Below are positions 19,444 to 28,171 of a DNA stretch of 64,000 nucleotides, piece after piece (the first letter of the stretch is position 1; every line of letters starts with the position of its first letter). Under the pieces are notes generated by a model. The model made no database searches, was not told the DNA's origin, and was given only the letters and a program-made list of their open reading frames with translations. Source of the stretch: Tessaracoccus palaemonis (GTDB lineage: Bacteria > Actinomycetota > Actinomycetes > Propionibacteriales > Propionibacteriaceae); assembly GCF_019316905.1 (NCBI RefSeq), contig NZ_CP079216.1, positions 2,542,001-2,606,000 of the forward strand, written 5' to 3'. Position numbers and translations under genes: made by a program.

Positions 19444-20079
19444 ATGCACGTCGACCATCTGATCTATGCCATTGGTCCCGACGGCCTCAAAGCGGAGGCC
19501 GGGCGGCTCGCTGACGAGCTCGGAACCGAGTACAAGGACGGCGGCTTCCACCCGCGCTTCGGCACCCGCAACCACATCATCCCGCTGACCGACGGTCGCT
19601 ACATCGAGGTCGTCGAGGTCCTCGATCACCCCGCGTCCGACAAGGCGGCGTTCGGCCAGGCCGTCAGGGCCCGTTCGGAGATGGGTGGCGGGTGGCTCGG
19701 CTGGGTCGTGAGCGTCGCGGACCTGACCCCCTATGAAGAGCGCCTGAACCGCTCCGCGGTCCCCGGGTCGCGTCAGTTTCCCGACGGCCGCCGGCTCGAG
19801 TGGTCGCAGATCGGCATCCGCGGCCTGATCGCCGACCCGCAGCTGCCGTACTTCCTGCAGTGGAAGAGCGACGCGTCGCTGCGCCCCTCCGCCCTTTCGG
19901 GCGACGCGACCCTGACCGAGATCCAGATTGCCGGCTCGGCCAGCCGGCTGTCCGAGTGGCTCGGCGAGCCGATCGGTGCCGAACTCGACGGCGTCAAGCT
20001 CGACCTGGTCTCCCCCCGCGGGACCCCTGGAATCAGCAGCGTCACGTTCGAGTGCCCCAAGGGAACCGTCACGATCTGA
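19444..20079 (+). CDS. VOC superfamily (glyoxalase-like) protein
   Basis: A 211-residue protein with the glyoxalase-like fold: it opens HVDHLIYAIGPDGLKAEAGRLADELG and carries GGFHPRFGTRNHIIPLTDGRYIEVVEVLD, where a His and a Glu of the usual metal site can be seen. A second half with LPYFLQWKSD and LTEIQIAGS mirrors the fold. The family includes lyases, dioxygenases and binding proteins; the substrate is not predictable. Monocistronic, followed by a hairpin. Confidence 0.8.
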   Translation: MHVDHLIYAIGPDGLKAEAGRLADELGTEYKDGGFHPRFGTRNHIIPLTDGRYIEVVEVLDHPASDKAAFGQAVRARSEMGGGWLGWVVSVADLTPYEERLNRSAVPGSRQFPDGRRLEWSQIGIRGLIADPQLPYFLQWKSDASLRPSALSGDATLTEIQIAGSASRLSEWLGEPIGAELDGVKLDLVSPRGTPGISSVTFECPKGTVTI

Positions 20080-20096
20080 CCGCAGATCCTTCCCTA

Positions 20097-20130
20097 CGAT
20101 GGCCGCGAACCCTGGGGTGCGCGGCCATCG
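20097..20130 (+). terminator. hairpin after the VOC gene
   Basis: CGATGGCCGCG and its exact reverse complement CGCGGCCATCG enclose a 12-base loop, 17 bases after the VOC stop codon. Confidence 0.65.
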
Positions 20131-20176
20131 TCGTCCCGGCTCCCCGCACCCTCCCCGGTTCCCTGCACTCCTCCCC

Positions 20177-20410
20177 GGTTCCCTGAGCTTGTCGAAGGGC
20201 CCTGAGCGAAGCGAAGGGAAACCCGGCCCCGTGAGTCCCACCCCGGGTCCACCCCGGTTCCCTGAGCTCGTCGAAGGGCCCTGAGCGAAGCGAAGGGAGA
20301 TCACCGGCGACCGAGCCCACCCCGGTTCCCCGTTCCGGCACAAAGATGCCTATGTCGGTGCCCCTGCAACATGGGAACAGCAACCCCGAAATACGCATCG
20401 TTGTGCTCAG
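20177..20410. repeat. second cluster of the 3-kb palindromic repeats
   Basis: GGTTCCCTGAGCTTGTCGAA-type repeats lie at 20177-20218 and 20256-20297. A diverged copy of the 76-bp palindrome lies at 20335-20410, opening CCGGCACAAAGATGCC and closing ACGCATCGTTGTGC. Order and direction match the array at 3128-3720. No gene is seen between 20080 and 20576; the rest holds the VOC terminator and the crtYc promoter. Confidence 0.85.
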
Positions 20411-20524
20411 GAGTCGAGCGCGTGTCGGCGCCGACGGAACGAGCAACCCAGGGGGTGAACTCCCTTCGCCGCACCCAGGGCGCCATAACGGGCATGCCCT
20501 GCGCCCACCTGTGGCCGCTCCGAG

Positions 20525-20552
20525 TCGACCTGACCCGCCCGACCCCTAATGT
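20525..20552 (+). promoter_or_regulatory. candidate promoter of the crtYc-crtYd-crtT-crtU operon
   Basis: TCGACC at 20525-20530 and TAATGT at 20547-20552 are 16 bases apart. The Shine-Dalgarno GGAGGAGG and GTG start at 20577 follow. I see no copy of the palindrome found at the MarR/idi intergene here. Confidence 0.4.
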
Positions 20553-20576
20553 GCTGCTGACTACGGAGGAGGTCGG

Positions 20577-20960
20577 GTGGACGGCTGGCAGTACCTGATC
20601 CTCATGGGCGCGTGTGTGCTGATCACACTGCCGCTGGAGTTCGTGCTCGGCGCGCGGGTCTACCGCTCCCCTCGTCGGCTGGCGCTGGCCATGGCCCCGA
20701 TGCTGGTGGTGTTCATCGTCTGGGATGTCGTGGGCATCCTGCGCGGGCACTGGAGCTACTCCGACCGCTTCACGACGGGGATCATGCTGGGCGTGATGCC
20801 GCTGGAGGAGCTCGTGTTCTTCCTCGTCATCCCACTGTGCGGGCTGCTGACCTACGAGGCCGTGGGGCGCGTCGCGGCGCTGATCCGCTCCACGGGCCGG
20901 CTGCGGTGGCGCTGGCCCGACGGAATCGTCCGCGAACAGGAGGAGAAGGCCGATGCCTGA
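20577..20960 (+). CDS. crtYc: lycopene beta-cyclase subunit CrtYc
   Basis: A 127-residue membrane protein, one half of the heterodimeric lycopene cyclase of actinobacteria. Three helices are apparent, with the family motif GIMLGVMPLEELVFFLVIPLCGLLTYE and WDVVGILRGHWSY. With CrtYd it cyclises both ends of lycopene to beta-carotene. GTG 20577 follows GGAGGAGG. The stop overlaps the crtYd start by 8 bases. Confidence 0.92.
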   Translation: MDGWQYLILMGACVLITLPLEFVLGARVYRSPRRLALAMAPMLVVFIVWDVVGILRGHWSYSDRFTTGIMLGVMPLEELVFFLVIPLCGLLTYEAVGRVAALIRSTGRLRWRWPDGIVREQEEKADA

Positions 20961-21273
20961 GTACACAGTCCTCACGGTCCTCGCCGTGGTGGTGGTGATC
21001 GCACTGGAGCTCGCCTGGCTGCGGACCGGCATCTTCCGCTCGGCCCAGTACTGGGGCGCCATGGCGATCGTGTTCTTCTTCCAGTGCCTGGTCGACGGCT
21101 GGCTCACCAAGTTGAGCGACCCGATCGTGCTCTACTCCCCCGCCCAGTTCTCCGGCATCCGGTTCCCGTGGGACATCCCCATCGAGGACTTCGGGTTCGG
21201 ATTTGCGATGGTGACGGGCACGATGCTCGGATGGCTGCGGCTCGGCAGCAAGGAGGCTCGAGACGATGCATGA
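20953..21273 (+). CDS. crtYd: lycopene beta-cyclase subunit CrtYd
   Basis: A 106-residue, three-helix partner of CrtYc. It shows RTGIFRSAQYW, the segment FQCLVDGWLTKLSDPIVLY, and the conserved FPWDIPIEDFGFGFAMV that matches the PxE(E/D) motif of the first subunit. Both halves are needed for activity in Brevibacterium and Corynebacterium. It overlaps crtYc before it and the methyltransferase after it, each by 8 bases. Confidence 0.92.
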   Translation: MPEYTVLTVLAVVVVIALELAWLRTGIFRSAQYWGAMAIVFFFQCLVDGWLTKLSDPIVLYSPAQFSGIRFPWDIPIEDFGFGFAMVTGTMLGWLRLGSKEARDDA

Positions 21274-21976
21274 CCTGCGCGCGCGGTTCGACCATGGCGC
21301 CGACCACTACGACCTGCTGGTCTCGCTCAACCCCGGCTACCACCGACACCTGCGCTCCGCAGCCGCCGAGCTCGCCGACCGGCTGCGCGGCATCGACGCC
21401 CCGCGGGTGCTCGACCTCGCCTGCGGGTCCGGGGCCTCGACGCGCGCCGTGGTCGACGCTCTCCCCGCCGGGGCGACGGTCCACGGCATCGACCTGTCGA
21501 GGGGCATGCTCGCCCAGGCCGCCCGGCACACCTGGCCCGCGGGCGTCACCTTCGAGCAGGGCCGCGTCGGCGACCTCGACACCGCCCGCATCGGCGAGGG
21601 CAGCTGGGACGCCGTGTTCGCCAGCTACCTGTTCCGCAACATCCCCGAGGCCGGGCGCGACGGGGCGCTCGCCGAGGTGGCGCGCCTGCTGAAACCAGGC
21701 GGGCACCTCATCACACAGGAATACTCGGTCGCAGGCTCCCCCGGCGCGGATCTGCGCTGGACGCTCGTCTCCTGGTCGATCATCATCCCGCTGGGCTCGG
21801 TGGTCGACCGCGACCCTGACCTCTACCGCTACCTGTGGCGCAGCGCCCGACGGTTCGACTCCCCCGCCGCGTTCATGGACCGCATCGCCGACGCGGGCTT
21901 CCGCGACGTCCGTACCCGCACCGTCAGCGGCTGGCAGCGCGGCATCCTGCACACGTTCGCGGCGGTGCGGCCGTGA
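21266..21976 (+). CDS. class I SAM-dependent methyltransferase, CrtT-like by position
   Basis: A 236-residue methyltransferase of the UbiE/COQ5 type. The SAM motif is VLDLACGSGAST near residue 48, followed by VHGIDLSRGMLAQA, DAVFASYLFRNIPEAGR and LLKPGGHLITQEYSV. Its place between the lycopene cyclase and crtU matches crtT of the streptomycete crtYTU operon, whose role is not settled to my knowledge. It might methylate a carotenoid or a quinone. The stop overlaps crtU as GTGA. Confidence 0.8.
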   Translation: MHDLRARFDHGADHYDLLVSLNPGYHRHLRSAAAELADRLRGIDAPRVLDLACGSGASTRAVVDALPAGATVHGIDLSRGMLAQAARHTWPAGVTFEQGRVGDLDTARIGEGSWDAVFASYLFRNIPEAGRDGALAEVARLLKPGGHLITQEYSVAGSPGADLRWTLVSWSIIIPLGSVVDRDPDLYRYLWRSARRFDSPAAFMDRIADAGFRDVRTRTVSGWQRGILHTFAAVRP

Positions 21977-23535
21977 CGCCGGGCCGCGACCCGCGCGCAG
22001 TCCGCCACCCCGGCCCGACGGGGCTCTACCGCAGCACGGTCGAGCGCCACGTGTGCGTCGTCGGCGGCGGCATAGCCGGACTGGCCGCGGCGACGGTGCT
22101 CGCCGAGCGCGGGGTGCGCGTCACCCTGCTGGAGTCCGGCGAGCGGCTGGGCGGCCGCGTGTCGGCCTGGCCCGTGAGTGAAGGCCGGACCATGAGCCGC
22201 GGGTTCCACGCGTTCTTCCGCCAGTACTACAACCTGCGCTCGCTGCTGCGCCGCACCGACCCGGCCCTCGCCCGGCTCATACCCGTCGACGACTACCCCC
22301 TCCAGCGGCCGGACGGGACCCGCGACTCCTTCGCCGGCATCCCCCGCACTCCCCCCTGGAGCCTGCTCGGCTTCGTGGCCCGCTCCGAGGCGTTCACCGC
22401 CCGCTCACTCTCGCGCGTCGACGTGGGCGCCGCCCTCGAGCTGCTACGCGTCGGCTTCCCCGACACGTACCTGCGCTACGAGGGTGAGTCCGCGGCCGAG
22501 TTCCTCGACCGGCTGCGCTTCCCGCCCGGCGCCAGGGACCTGGCGCTGGAGGTGTTCGCGAGGTCCTTCTTCGCCGACCCGCACGACTTCGCGGCCGGGG
22601 AACTGGTCGCCATGTTCCACACCTACTTCGTCGGGTCCGCCGAAGGGCTGCTGTTCGACGTTCCCGACGAGGACTACGACACCGCGCTGTGGGCACCGCT
22701 GGGCCGCCTGCTCGTCGACCTCGGCGCCGACGTCCGCACCACCACCTCCGCCGAGGCGATCGAGCTGACCGGCGGGGGCGCGCACGTGAGGATCGCGGGC
22801 GGCGAGGCTGTCGACTGCGATGCCGTCGTGCTGGCCGCGGACCCGCGCTCCGCCAGGGACCTGATCGCCGGCCTGTCGGCCTCTCCCGAACCCGCGGGCC
22901 TCGACGCCTGGCGCGCCGACGCCGCCGCCACCGGCAACGCCCCGCCGTTCCTCGTCGTTCGGCTGTGGCTCGACGGCCCCGTCGATGCCGCTCGCGAGGC
23001 CTTCGTCGGCACCAGCGGCTACGGCCCCCTCGACAACGTGACCGTGCTGGAGCGCTTCGAGGACGGCGCCGCCCGGTGGGCCGCCGCGCACGGCGGCTCG
23101 GTGGTCGAGTTGCACGCGTACGCCTGCCCACCAGAGGTTCTGCAGGACACCGCCGCCCTCGATGCCCTGGTGGCCGACCTCGTCGACCAGCTCCACCGCA
23201 TCTACCCGGAGACCGCGCAATGCGCCGCCACCTCGACCGAGGTGCTGCTCCGCGACGACTGCGCCGTGATGCCCCCGACGGGGTGGTCGCGCCGGCCCGG
23301 CATCTCCACGCCGTTCGAGTCCCTGGTGTTGGCGGGTGACTGGGTGCGCACGGGGCTACCTGTCGCCCTGATGGAACGCGCCGCGACGACGGGCTTCGAG
23401 GCGGCCAACCACCTGCTCGGCCGGTGGGGAGTGGCTGGTCAGGACGTGTGGACCGTGCCCATGCGGGGCCTGCTCACCCTTCGCCGAAACCGTCGAAGTC
23501 GGCGAGATCAGAGGCCATCTGCCGCAGGAACCTGA
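21973..23535 (+). CDS. crtU: beta-carotene desaturase/methylase CrtU (aromatic ring-forming)
   Basis: A 520-residue FAD protein of the carotene desaturase family. A dinucleotide motif VCVVGGGIAGLAAATVLAERG is followed by GERLGGRV. Then come MSRGFHAFFRQYYNLRSLLRR, FARSFFADPHDFAAGELVAMFHTYF and GSAEGLLFDVPDEDYDTALW, wording I recognise from actinobacterial CrtU. CrtU desaturates beta-ionone rings and shifts a methyl group, giving isorenieratene from beta-carotene. GTG 21973 was chosen for its overlap with the methyltransferase stop. The 3' end overlaps the convergent marR gene by 62 bases. Confidence 0.85.
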   Translation: MTPGRDPRAVRHPGPTGLYRSTVERHVCVVGGGIAGLAAATVLAERGVRVTLLESGERLGGRVSAWPVSEGRTMSRGFHAFFRQYYNLRSLLRRTDPALARLIPVDDYPLQRPDGTRDSFAGIPRTPPWSLLGFVARSEAFTARSLSRVDVGAALELLRVGFPDTYLRYEGESAAEFLDRLRFPPGARDLALEVFARSFFADPHDFAAGELVAMFHTYFVGSAEGLLFDVPDEDYDTALWAPLGRLLVDLGADVRTTTSAEAIELTGGGAHVRIAGGEAVDCDAVVLAADPRSARDLIAGLSASPEPAGLDAWRADAAATGNAPPFLVVRLWLDGPVDAAREAFVGTSGYGPLDNVTVLERFEDGAARWAAAHGGSVVELHAYACPPEVLQDTAALDALVADLVDQLHRIYPETAQCAATSTEVLLRDDCAVMPPTGWSRRPGISTPFESLVLAGDWVRTGLPVALMERAATTGFEAANHLLGRWGVAGQDVWTVPMRGLLTLRRNRRSRRDQRPSAAGT

Positions 23536-24016
23536 CGACGGCGTCCCGCTCCTCAGGGGTGAGCATCGTGACAGCGCGGACACGACGCGACTGCTGCCGG
23601 CCGACGGTGTCCATGGCCGAGGCGTAGGTGGACTCCTCCAGGCGGATCACGACGGACCGCCTGTCCGCCGGGTGCGGCTCTCGTCTGATGTGCCCAGCCC
23701 GCTCAAGACGGTCGAGCAGCTTGGTGGTGGACGCGCTCGAGATCTCGAGGTGGGCCGCGACCGCACCCGCCGTCACATCCTGGCCCCTGTGTCGGCCGGC
23801 GATCAGGAAGTGGATGGCCTGCATATCGGTGGATCCGAGCTTCATGTAGCGGCTGGACTCCTCTGCCAGCCGCGTCTCGGCGGCGCGAAGCTCCACGAGC
23901 GCGCTCATCACCTCATCGACCTGGGCGACGTCGTCGGCGGTCAGCTGCGTTCTGTCAACGAGCGCTCCGCTGGGGTCACTCACGCCCAGACGGTAGATCT
24001 CGAATCGACTGGCCAC
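23474..24016 (-). CDS. MarR family transcriptional regulator of the carotenoid cluster
   Basis: A 180-residue winged-helix regulator. The DNA-binding part is AGAVAAHLEISSASTTKLLDRLERAGHIRREPHPADRRSVVIRL, with helical dimerisation segments at both ends. It lies divergent to idi-crtE-crtB-crtI-P450, as CrtR (a GGPP-responsive MarR repressor) lies next to crtE in Corynebacterium, so a local carotenoid repressor is likely by context. Start GTG 24016. Palindromes in the 60-base intergene are candidate operators. Confidence 0.85.
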   Translation of the reverse strand: MASRFEIYRLGVSDPSGALVDRTQLTADDVAQVDEVMSALVELRAAETRLAEESSRYMKLGSTDMQAIHFLIAGRHRGQDVTAGAVAAHLEISSASTTKLLDRLERAGHIRREPHPADRRSVVIRLEESTYASAMDTVGRQQSRRVRAVTMLTPEERDAVVRFLRQMASDLADFDGFGEG

Positions 24017-24026
24017 GTGAGAAAAT

Positions 24027-24056
24027 TACCACCTGGGTAGTATCAAGCTGAGCTTG
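24027..24056. promoter_or_regulatory. candidate operator palindromes between marR and idi
   Basis: TACCACCTGGGTA (24027-24039) has 4-bp matching arms, and CAAGCTGAGCTTG (24044-24056) is a perfect 6-bp inverted repeat around one G. The second lies just upstream of the idi -10-like TAGGCT, where a bound MarR dimer would block RNA polymerase. Confidence 0.5.
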
Positions 24057-24064
24057 TAGCTAGC

Positions 24065-24070
24065 TAGGCT
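24065..24070 (+). promoter_or_regulatory. -10-like hexamer of the idi operon
   Basis: TAGGCT, 6 bases before the idi ATG at 24077, with no Shine-Dalgarno; leaderless layout. Confidence 0.5.
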
Positions 24071-24076
24071 AGCGAA

Positions 24077-24646
24077 ATGGAGAAGATCAGTTCCCCCCCT
24101 GGTGCCGATGAGGTGGTCGTGCTCCTCCACGAGGACGGGCAGCCGAGCGGGACAGCACTCAAGAGCGAAGTCCACGACACTTCGACGCCTTTGCATCTGG
24201 CCTTCTCCTGCTACCTCCTCGATCCTCAGGGCAGAGTGCTGGTCACCCGCAGGGCGCTGACGAAGAGGACCTGGCCGGGGGTCTGGACGAACAGCTTCTG
24301 CGGCCATCCCGCACCTGGCGAGTCCCTGACCGACGCCTTGGCGCGACGGGCCCGCGAGGAGCTCGGAGCCGAGGTCGAAGATCCCCGGCTTGCCCTGCCG
24401 GACTTCCGTTACCGCGCGGTCGACGCAACAGGGATCGTCGAGAACGAGATCTGCCCGGTGTTCGTGGCCCGTCTCACCTCGCCGCTCTCCCCCCAGCCGG
24501 CAGAGGTGATGGACATCGCCTGGGTGGCCCCGCTGGACCTGGCGGCGGCGGTCGACGCCGCGGGCTTCGCTTTCAGCCCATGGCTCCGGCTGCAGCTTCC
24601 CCCTCTCGTGGCCCGTGGTTCGCTGCTCCCGAGGTCCGAGACGTGA
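24077..24646 (+). CDS. idi: isopentenyl-diphosphate delta-isomerase, type 1
   Basis: A 189-residue Nudix-fold isomerase interconverting IPP and DMAPP. The catalytic Cys is in TNSFCGHPAPGES and the Glu in RAREELGAE, with the metal-binding His in HDTSTPLHLAFS and the basic RRALTKRTWPGVW. First gene of the idi-crtE-crtB-crtI-P450 operon, supplying the starter for GGPP. Its stop overlaps crtE (GTGA). Confidence 0.95.
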   Translation: MEKISSPPGADEVVVLLHEDGQPSGTALKSEVHDTSTPLHLAFSCYLLDPQGRVLVTRRALTKRTWPGVWTNSFCGHPAPGESLTDALARRAREELGAEVEDPRLALPDFRYRAVDATGIVENEICPVFVARLTSPLSPQPAEVMDIAWVAPLDLAAAVDAAGFAFSPWLRLQLPPLVARGSLLPRSET

Positions 24647-25719
24647 GCGCCCTGGCCCGCGAAGAGGCGCTCACGACGAGACAGGCCGTCGGGGAGCGTC
24701 TCGAGGCCTTCTTCGACGCCCGCTCGCGGCATGCCGGCGCCTACGACCGCCACTTCCGGCAGCTGTGGGACCTGGCCTACGAATGTGCCTTCGGCGGCAA
24801 GCTCGTCAGGCCGGTGCTGCTGATCGACATGTACGACGCGCTCTCCAACACACCGGATCCGGATGTGCACGAGAAGCTCCTGGACCTGGGGGCCGCCGTC
24901 GAGCTGCTGCACTTCGCGTTCCTGCTCCACGACGACGTCATCGACGGCGACGTGCAGCGCCGCGGACGCCCCAACCTGGTGGGCTCCCTCCTGGCCGACG
25001 CGCCCCCGGGCGTCGATCCGGAGGCCGCGGCCCACTGGGCCCGCAGCGGGGCGATCCTGATGGGCGACCTGGTCCTGGCCGGCATGCACCAGCTCGTGGC
25101 CCGCGTCGACCTGCCCCTCGCCCAGCGCTCCCGAGTGCTCGACCTGATCGACTTCACCATCACGGAGACCGTCGCCGGCGAGTACGCCGACGTGTCGATG
25201 GGCGACGGGATCCTCTCCGGCGCGCTGCCCCGGGTGCTCAGCACCACTCTGCGGAAGACGGCGACCTACACCTTCGAGCTGCCGTTGCGCGTCGCGGCGA
25301 CGATGGCGGGGGCGTCCACGGCGACGGAGGAGACTCTGGCCGCGGTCGGCAGGCAGCTCGGGCTGGCCTTCCAGCTGCAGGACGACCTGCTCTCGACCTT
25401 CGGGATAGCCCGCGAGCACGGCAAGGACCGCTACTCCGACCTCCGAGAGGGAAAGCAGACCGCGATCATCGCGTTCGCCCGCCACACCGACGCCTGGCAG
25501 CGCCTCGAGCCGCTGCTCGGGAACCCTGACCTGTCACCGGCCCAGGGCGCCCTGGCCTCGCACCTGCTGTCCGAGTGCGGGGCGCGGGCCTTCGTCGAGC
25601 AGCTCGTGGACGAGCGTTACACCGAGGTCGGCACCTTGTTGAGCGACGGGCCGGTCCCGCCGCGCGCGGCGGACCTGATCCGCTCGCTGGCAGGGCAGCT
25701 CAGGGATCGCCGGTCATGA
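24643..25719 (+). CDS. crtE: geranylgeranyl diphosphate synthase
   Basis: A 358-residue trans-polyprenyl synthase. The first Asp-rich motif is LLHDDVIDGD with RRGRPN behind it, and the second is LAFQLQDDLLSTFG. FGGKLVRPVLLI carries the Lys/Arg pair binding the diphosphate. GGPP rather than a longer chain is inferred from the carotenoid setting. GTG 24643 was chosen because it overlaps the idi stop; the frame is open further upstream but inside idi. Confidence 0.92.
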   Translation: MSALAREEALTTRQAVGERLEAFFDARSRHAGAYDRHFRQLWDLAYECAFGGKLVRPVLLIDMYDALSNTPDPDVHEKLLDLGAAVELLHFAFLLHDDVIDGDVQRRGRPNLVGSLLADAPPGVDPEAAAHWARSGAILMGDLVLAGMHQLVARVDLPLAQRSRVLDLIDFTITETVAGEYADVSMGDGILSGALPRVLSTTLRKTATYTFELPLRVAATMAGASTATEETLAAVGRQLGLAFQLQDDLLSTFGIAREHGKDRYSDLREGKQTAIIAFARHTDAWQRLEPLLGNPDLSPAQGALASHLLSECGARAFVEQLVDERYTEVGTLLSDGPVPPRAADLIRSLAGQLRDRRS

Positions 25720-26600
25720 GCGCCGGCGCACTGCAGCGGTACACGGAGACGGCCGAACGCGCCGCGGCGGAGGTCATCGACAGCTACTCGACCTCGTTCA
25801 CTCTGGCGACGCGGCTCCTCGGCGCCCGGCACCGTCGTCACATCCGCAACATCTACGCGCTCGTGCGGGTGGCGGACGAGCTGGTCGACGGGGTGACCGC
25901 GGAGGCCGACCTCGACCCCGCCCAGCAGGCCGCGGCCCTCGACCGGCTGATCGACGAGACGCGCAGCGCGCTGCTCACGGGCTACAGCAGCGACCTCGTG
26001 GTGCACGCCTTCGCCTCGACGGCACACGAGTGCGGGATCGACTGGCCGCTCGTCGACCCGTTCTTCGCGTCGATGCGCTCGGATCTCGTCACGGCGGGGG
26101 CGAGCGTCGGCTACGACGACGCCGCCCATGCCGAGTACGTGCACGGCTCGGCCGAGGTCGTCGGGCTGATGTGTCTGCGGGTCTTCACGCGGTCCTCGGC
26201 GCTCAGCCCCGACGAGGTCGCCCGGCTGGACGCCGGTGCGAGCGCGCTCGGCGCCGCCTTCCAGAACGTGAACTTCCTGCGCGACCTCGCCGACGACACC
26301 GGCCGCCTCGGCCGGAACTACCTCGCGGACGCTCCGCGGCTGACCCAGGCCGACGTCGACCGGTGGGTCGCCACGATCCGCGGCGAGCTGGCGACCGCGG
26401 CCGCCGTCATCCCCGCGCTGCCCCGCGACGCGCGGGCCGCCGTCCGCGCGGCCGCCTACCTGTTCGCGGCGCTGACCGACCGGGTCGAGGCAGCCGGCGT
26501 CGAGCGCCTCTACCGCTCCCGCGTGCGCGTGCCCGGCCCGCTCAAGGCGTGGCTCGCCGCGAGGGCCTGGCTCAGGACCCGGCTGGAGCCCGGGCGGTGA
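25716..26600 (+). CDS. crtB: phytoene synthase
   Basis: A 294-residue squalene/phytoene synthase joining two GGPP into phytoene. Both Asp-rich motifs are present: VRVADELVDG (DxxxD) and NFLRDLADDTGRLGRNYL. Also seen are SYSTSFTLATRLLG at the N-terminus and the VGLMCLRVF helix. The ATG at 25716 overlaps the crtE stop (ATGA), and the stop overlaps crtI (GTGA). Confidence 0.94.
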   Translation: MSAGALQRYTETAERAAAEVIDSYSTSFTLATRLLGARHRRHIRNIYALVRVADELVDGVTAEADLDPAQQAAALDRLIDETRSALLTGYSSDLVVHAFASTAHECGIDWPLVDPFFASMRSDLVTAGASVGYDDAAHAEYVHGSAEVVGLMCLRVFTRSSALSPDEVARLDAGASALGAAFQNVNFLRDLADDTGRLGRNYLADAPRLTQADVDRWVATIRGELATAAAVIPALPRDARAAVRAAAYLFAALTDRVEAAGVERLYRSRVRVPGPLKAWLAARAWLRTRLEPGR

Positions 26601-28171
26601 CCCGCACCGTCGTCATCGGGGCGGGGGTCGCGGGCCTGGCCACCGCCGCCCTGCTCGCCGCCGAGGGACACGACGTGGAGGTGCTGGAGCGGGGCCACGA
26701 GGTCGGCGGCCGCGCGGGCTCGCTGACCCGCGATGGGTTCCGCTTCGACACCGGCCCGTCCTGGTTCCTCATGCCGGAGGTGTTCGACCGCTTCTTCGCG
26801 CTGCTGGGCACCTCGACCGAGGAGCAGCTCGACCTGTGCCTCCTCGACCCCGGCTACCGCATCTTCCCTGAGCCCGGCGGCGGCGAGCCGTTCACCGTGC
26901 CGCTCGGCGAGCAGCGGGTGCTCGAGGCCTTCGAGGCGCGGTCCCCCGGCTCGGCCGAGGAGCTGCGCCGCTACCTCGTCTCCGCCCGGGAGGCGTCCGC
27001 GCTGGCCACCGACCACTTCCTCTACAACCCCTTCACCGATCCGACGACGCTGACGCACCGCGACATACTGCGCCGGGCGCCTCGCCTTGCGAGGCTGCTC
27101 GCCACCAGCCTGGAGTCCTTCGTCGCGGCGCGCTTCCGGGACCCCGTGCTCCGGCAGGCGCTCGGCTACCCGGCGGTATTCCTCGGCACCAGCCCAGCCG
27201 ACGCACCGGCGATCTACCACCTGATGAGCGCCCTCGACCTCGGCGACGGCGTCGCCTACCCCATGGGCGGCTTCCACGAGCTCGTCAACCGGCTCCACGA
27301 CCTGGCCGTCGGGGCCGGGGCGCGGATCACCACCGGCGCCGAGGTGACGCACATCGAGACCATGACGGGCGGACGCCGGCACCGGGCGCAGGCCGTCACC
27401 TGGCGTGACACCGACGGGGCACCTCGCCGGAGCGCGACGGACGTCGTCGTCTCCGCCGCCGACCTGCACCACACGGAGACCCGCCTGCTCGACCCGGCCG
27501 CCCGCTCCTACCCGGAGTCCTGGTGGCGGCGGCGCACCAGCGGCCCCGGCGCGGTGCTCGTCCTGCTGGGCGTCGAGGGCCAGCTGCCCCAGCTGCCGCA
27601 CCACAGCCTGTTCTTCGCCCGCGACTGGGGAACCAACTTCGACGCCATCTTCGGTCGCTCGCCGCATGTGCCGGATCCCGCGTCGATGTACGTGTGTCGG
27701 CCGAGCGCCACCGACCCGGGCGTCGCCCCGCCCGGCCACGAGAACCTGTTCGTCCTGGTCCCGGTGCCCGCCGACGTGACGCTTGGCCACGGCGGCCCCG
27801 ACGGCACCGGCAGCCCCGCCGTCGAGGCCACGGCCAACGCCGCCATCGCGCGGATCGCGGAGTGGGCGGGGATCGACGACCTCGCCGACCGCATCGTCTT
27901 GCGTCACACGATCGGGCCGGGCGACTTCGCGGACAGCTACAACTCGTGGATGGGCGGCATGCTCGGCCCGGCCCATATCCTCAGCCAGAGCGCCATGTTC
28001 CGGGCCGGGAACCGGTCGAAGCGCGTGGAGAACCTGTTCTACGCCGGCGGCACGACCAGTCCCGGCGTCGGGGTGCCGATGTGCCTGATCAGCGCCGAGC
28101 TCGTGCTCAAGCACCTGCGCGGGGACCGCACCGCCGGGCCCCTGCCGCGCCCGACGGGCGTCCGAGCATGA
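26597..28171 (+). CDS. crtI: phytoene desaturase (lycopene-forming)
   Basis: A 524-residue FAD-dependent desaturase. Dinucleotide motif VVIGAGVAGLATAALLAAEG at residues 5-24, then GGRAGSLTRDGFRFDTGPSW, and the C-terminal bacterial phytoene desaturase signature with NLFYAGGTTSPGVGVPMCLISAELV. It would introduce the double bonds turning phytoene into lycopene. It overlaps crtB and the P450 gene by 4 bases each. Confidence 0.94.
   Translation: MTRTVVIGAGVAGLATAALLAAEGHDVEVLERGHEVGGRAGSLTRDGFRFDTGPSWFLMPEVFDRFFALLGTSTEEQLDLCLLDPGYRIFPEPGGGEPFTVPLGEQRVLEAFEARSPGSAEELRRYLVSAREASALATDHFLYNPFTDPTTLTHRDILRRAPRLARLLATSLESFVAARFRDPVLRQALGYPAVFLGTSPADAPAIYHLMSALDLGDGVAYPMGGFHELVNRLHDLAVGAGARITTGAEVTHIETMTGGRRHRAQAVTWRDTDGAPRRSATDVVVSAADLHHTETRLLDPAARSYPESWWRRRTSGPGAVLVLLGVEGQLPQLPHHSLFFARDWGTNFDAIFGRSPHVPDPASMYVCRPSATDPGVAPPGHENLFVLVPVPADVTLGHGGPDGTGSPAVEATANAAIARIAEWAGIDDLADRIVLRHTIGPGDFADSYNSWMGGMLGPAHILSQSAMFRAGNRSKRVENLFYAGGTTSPGVGVPMCLISAELVLKHLRGDRTAGPLPRPTGVRA

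Noticed and set aside
26030..28171. A 713-residue N-terminally extended phytoene desaturase
   Set aside because: The extension is an alternative frame of crtB; GTG 26597 overlaps the crtB stop and gives the family length.
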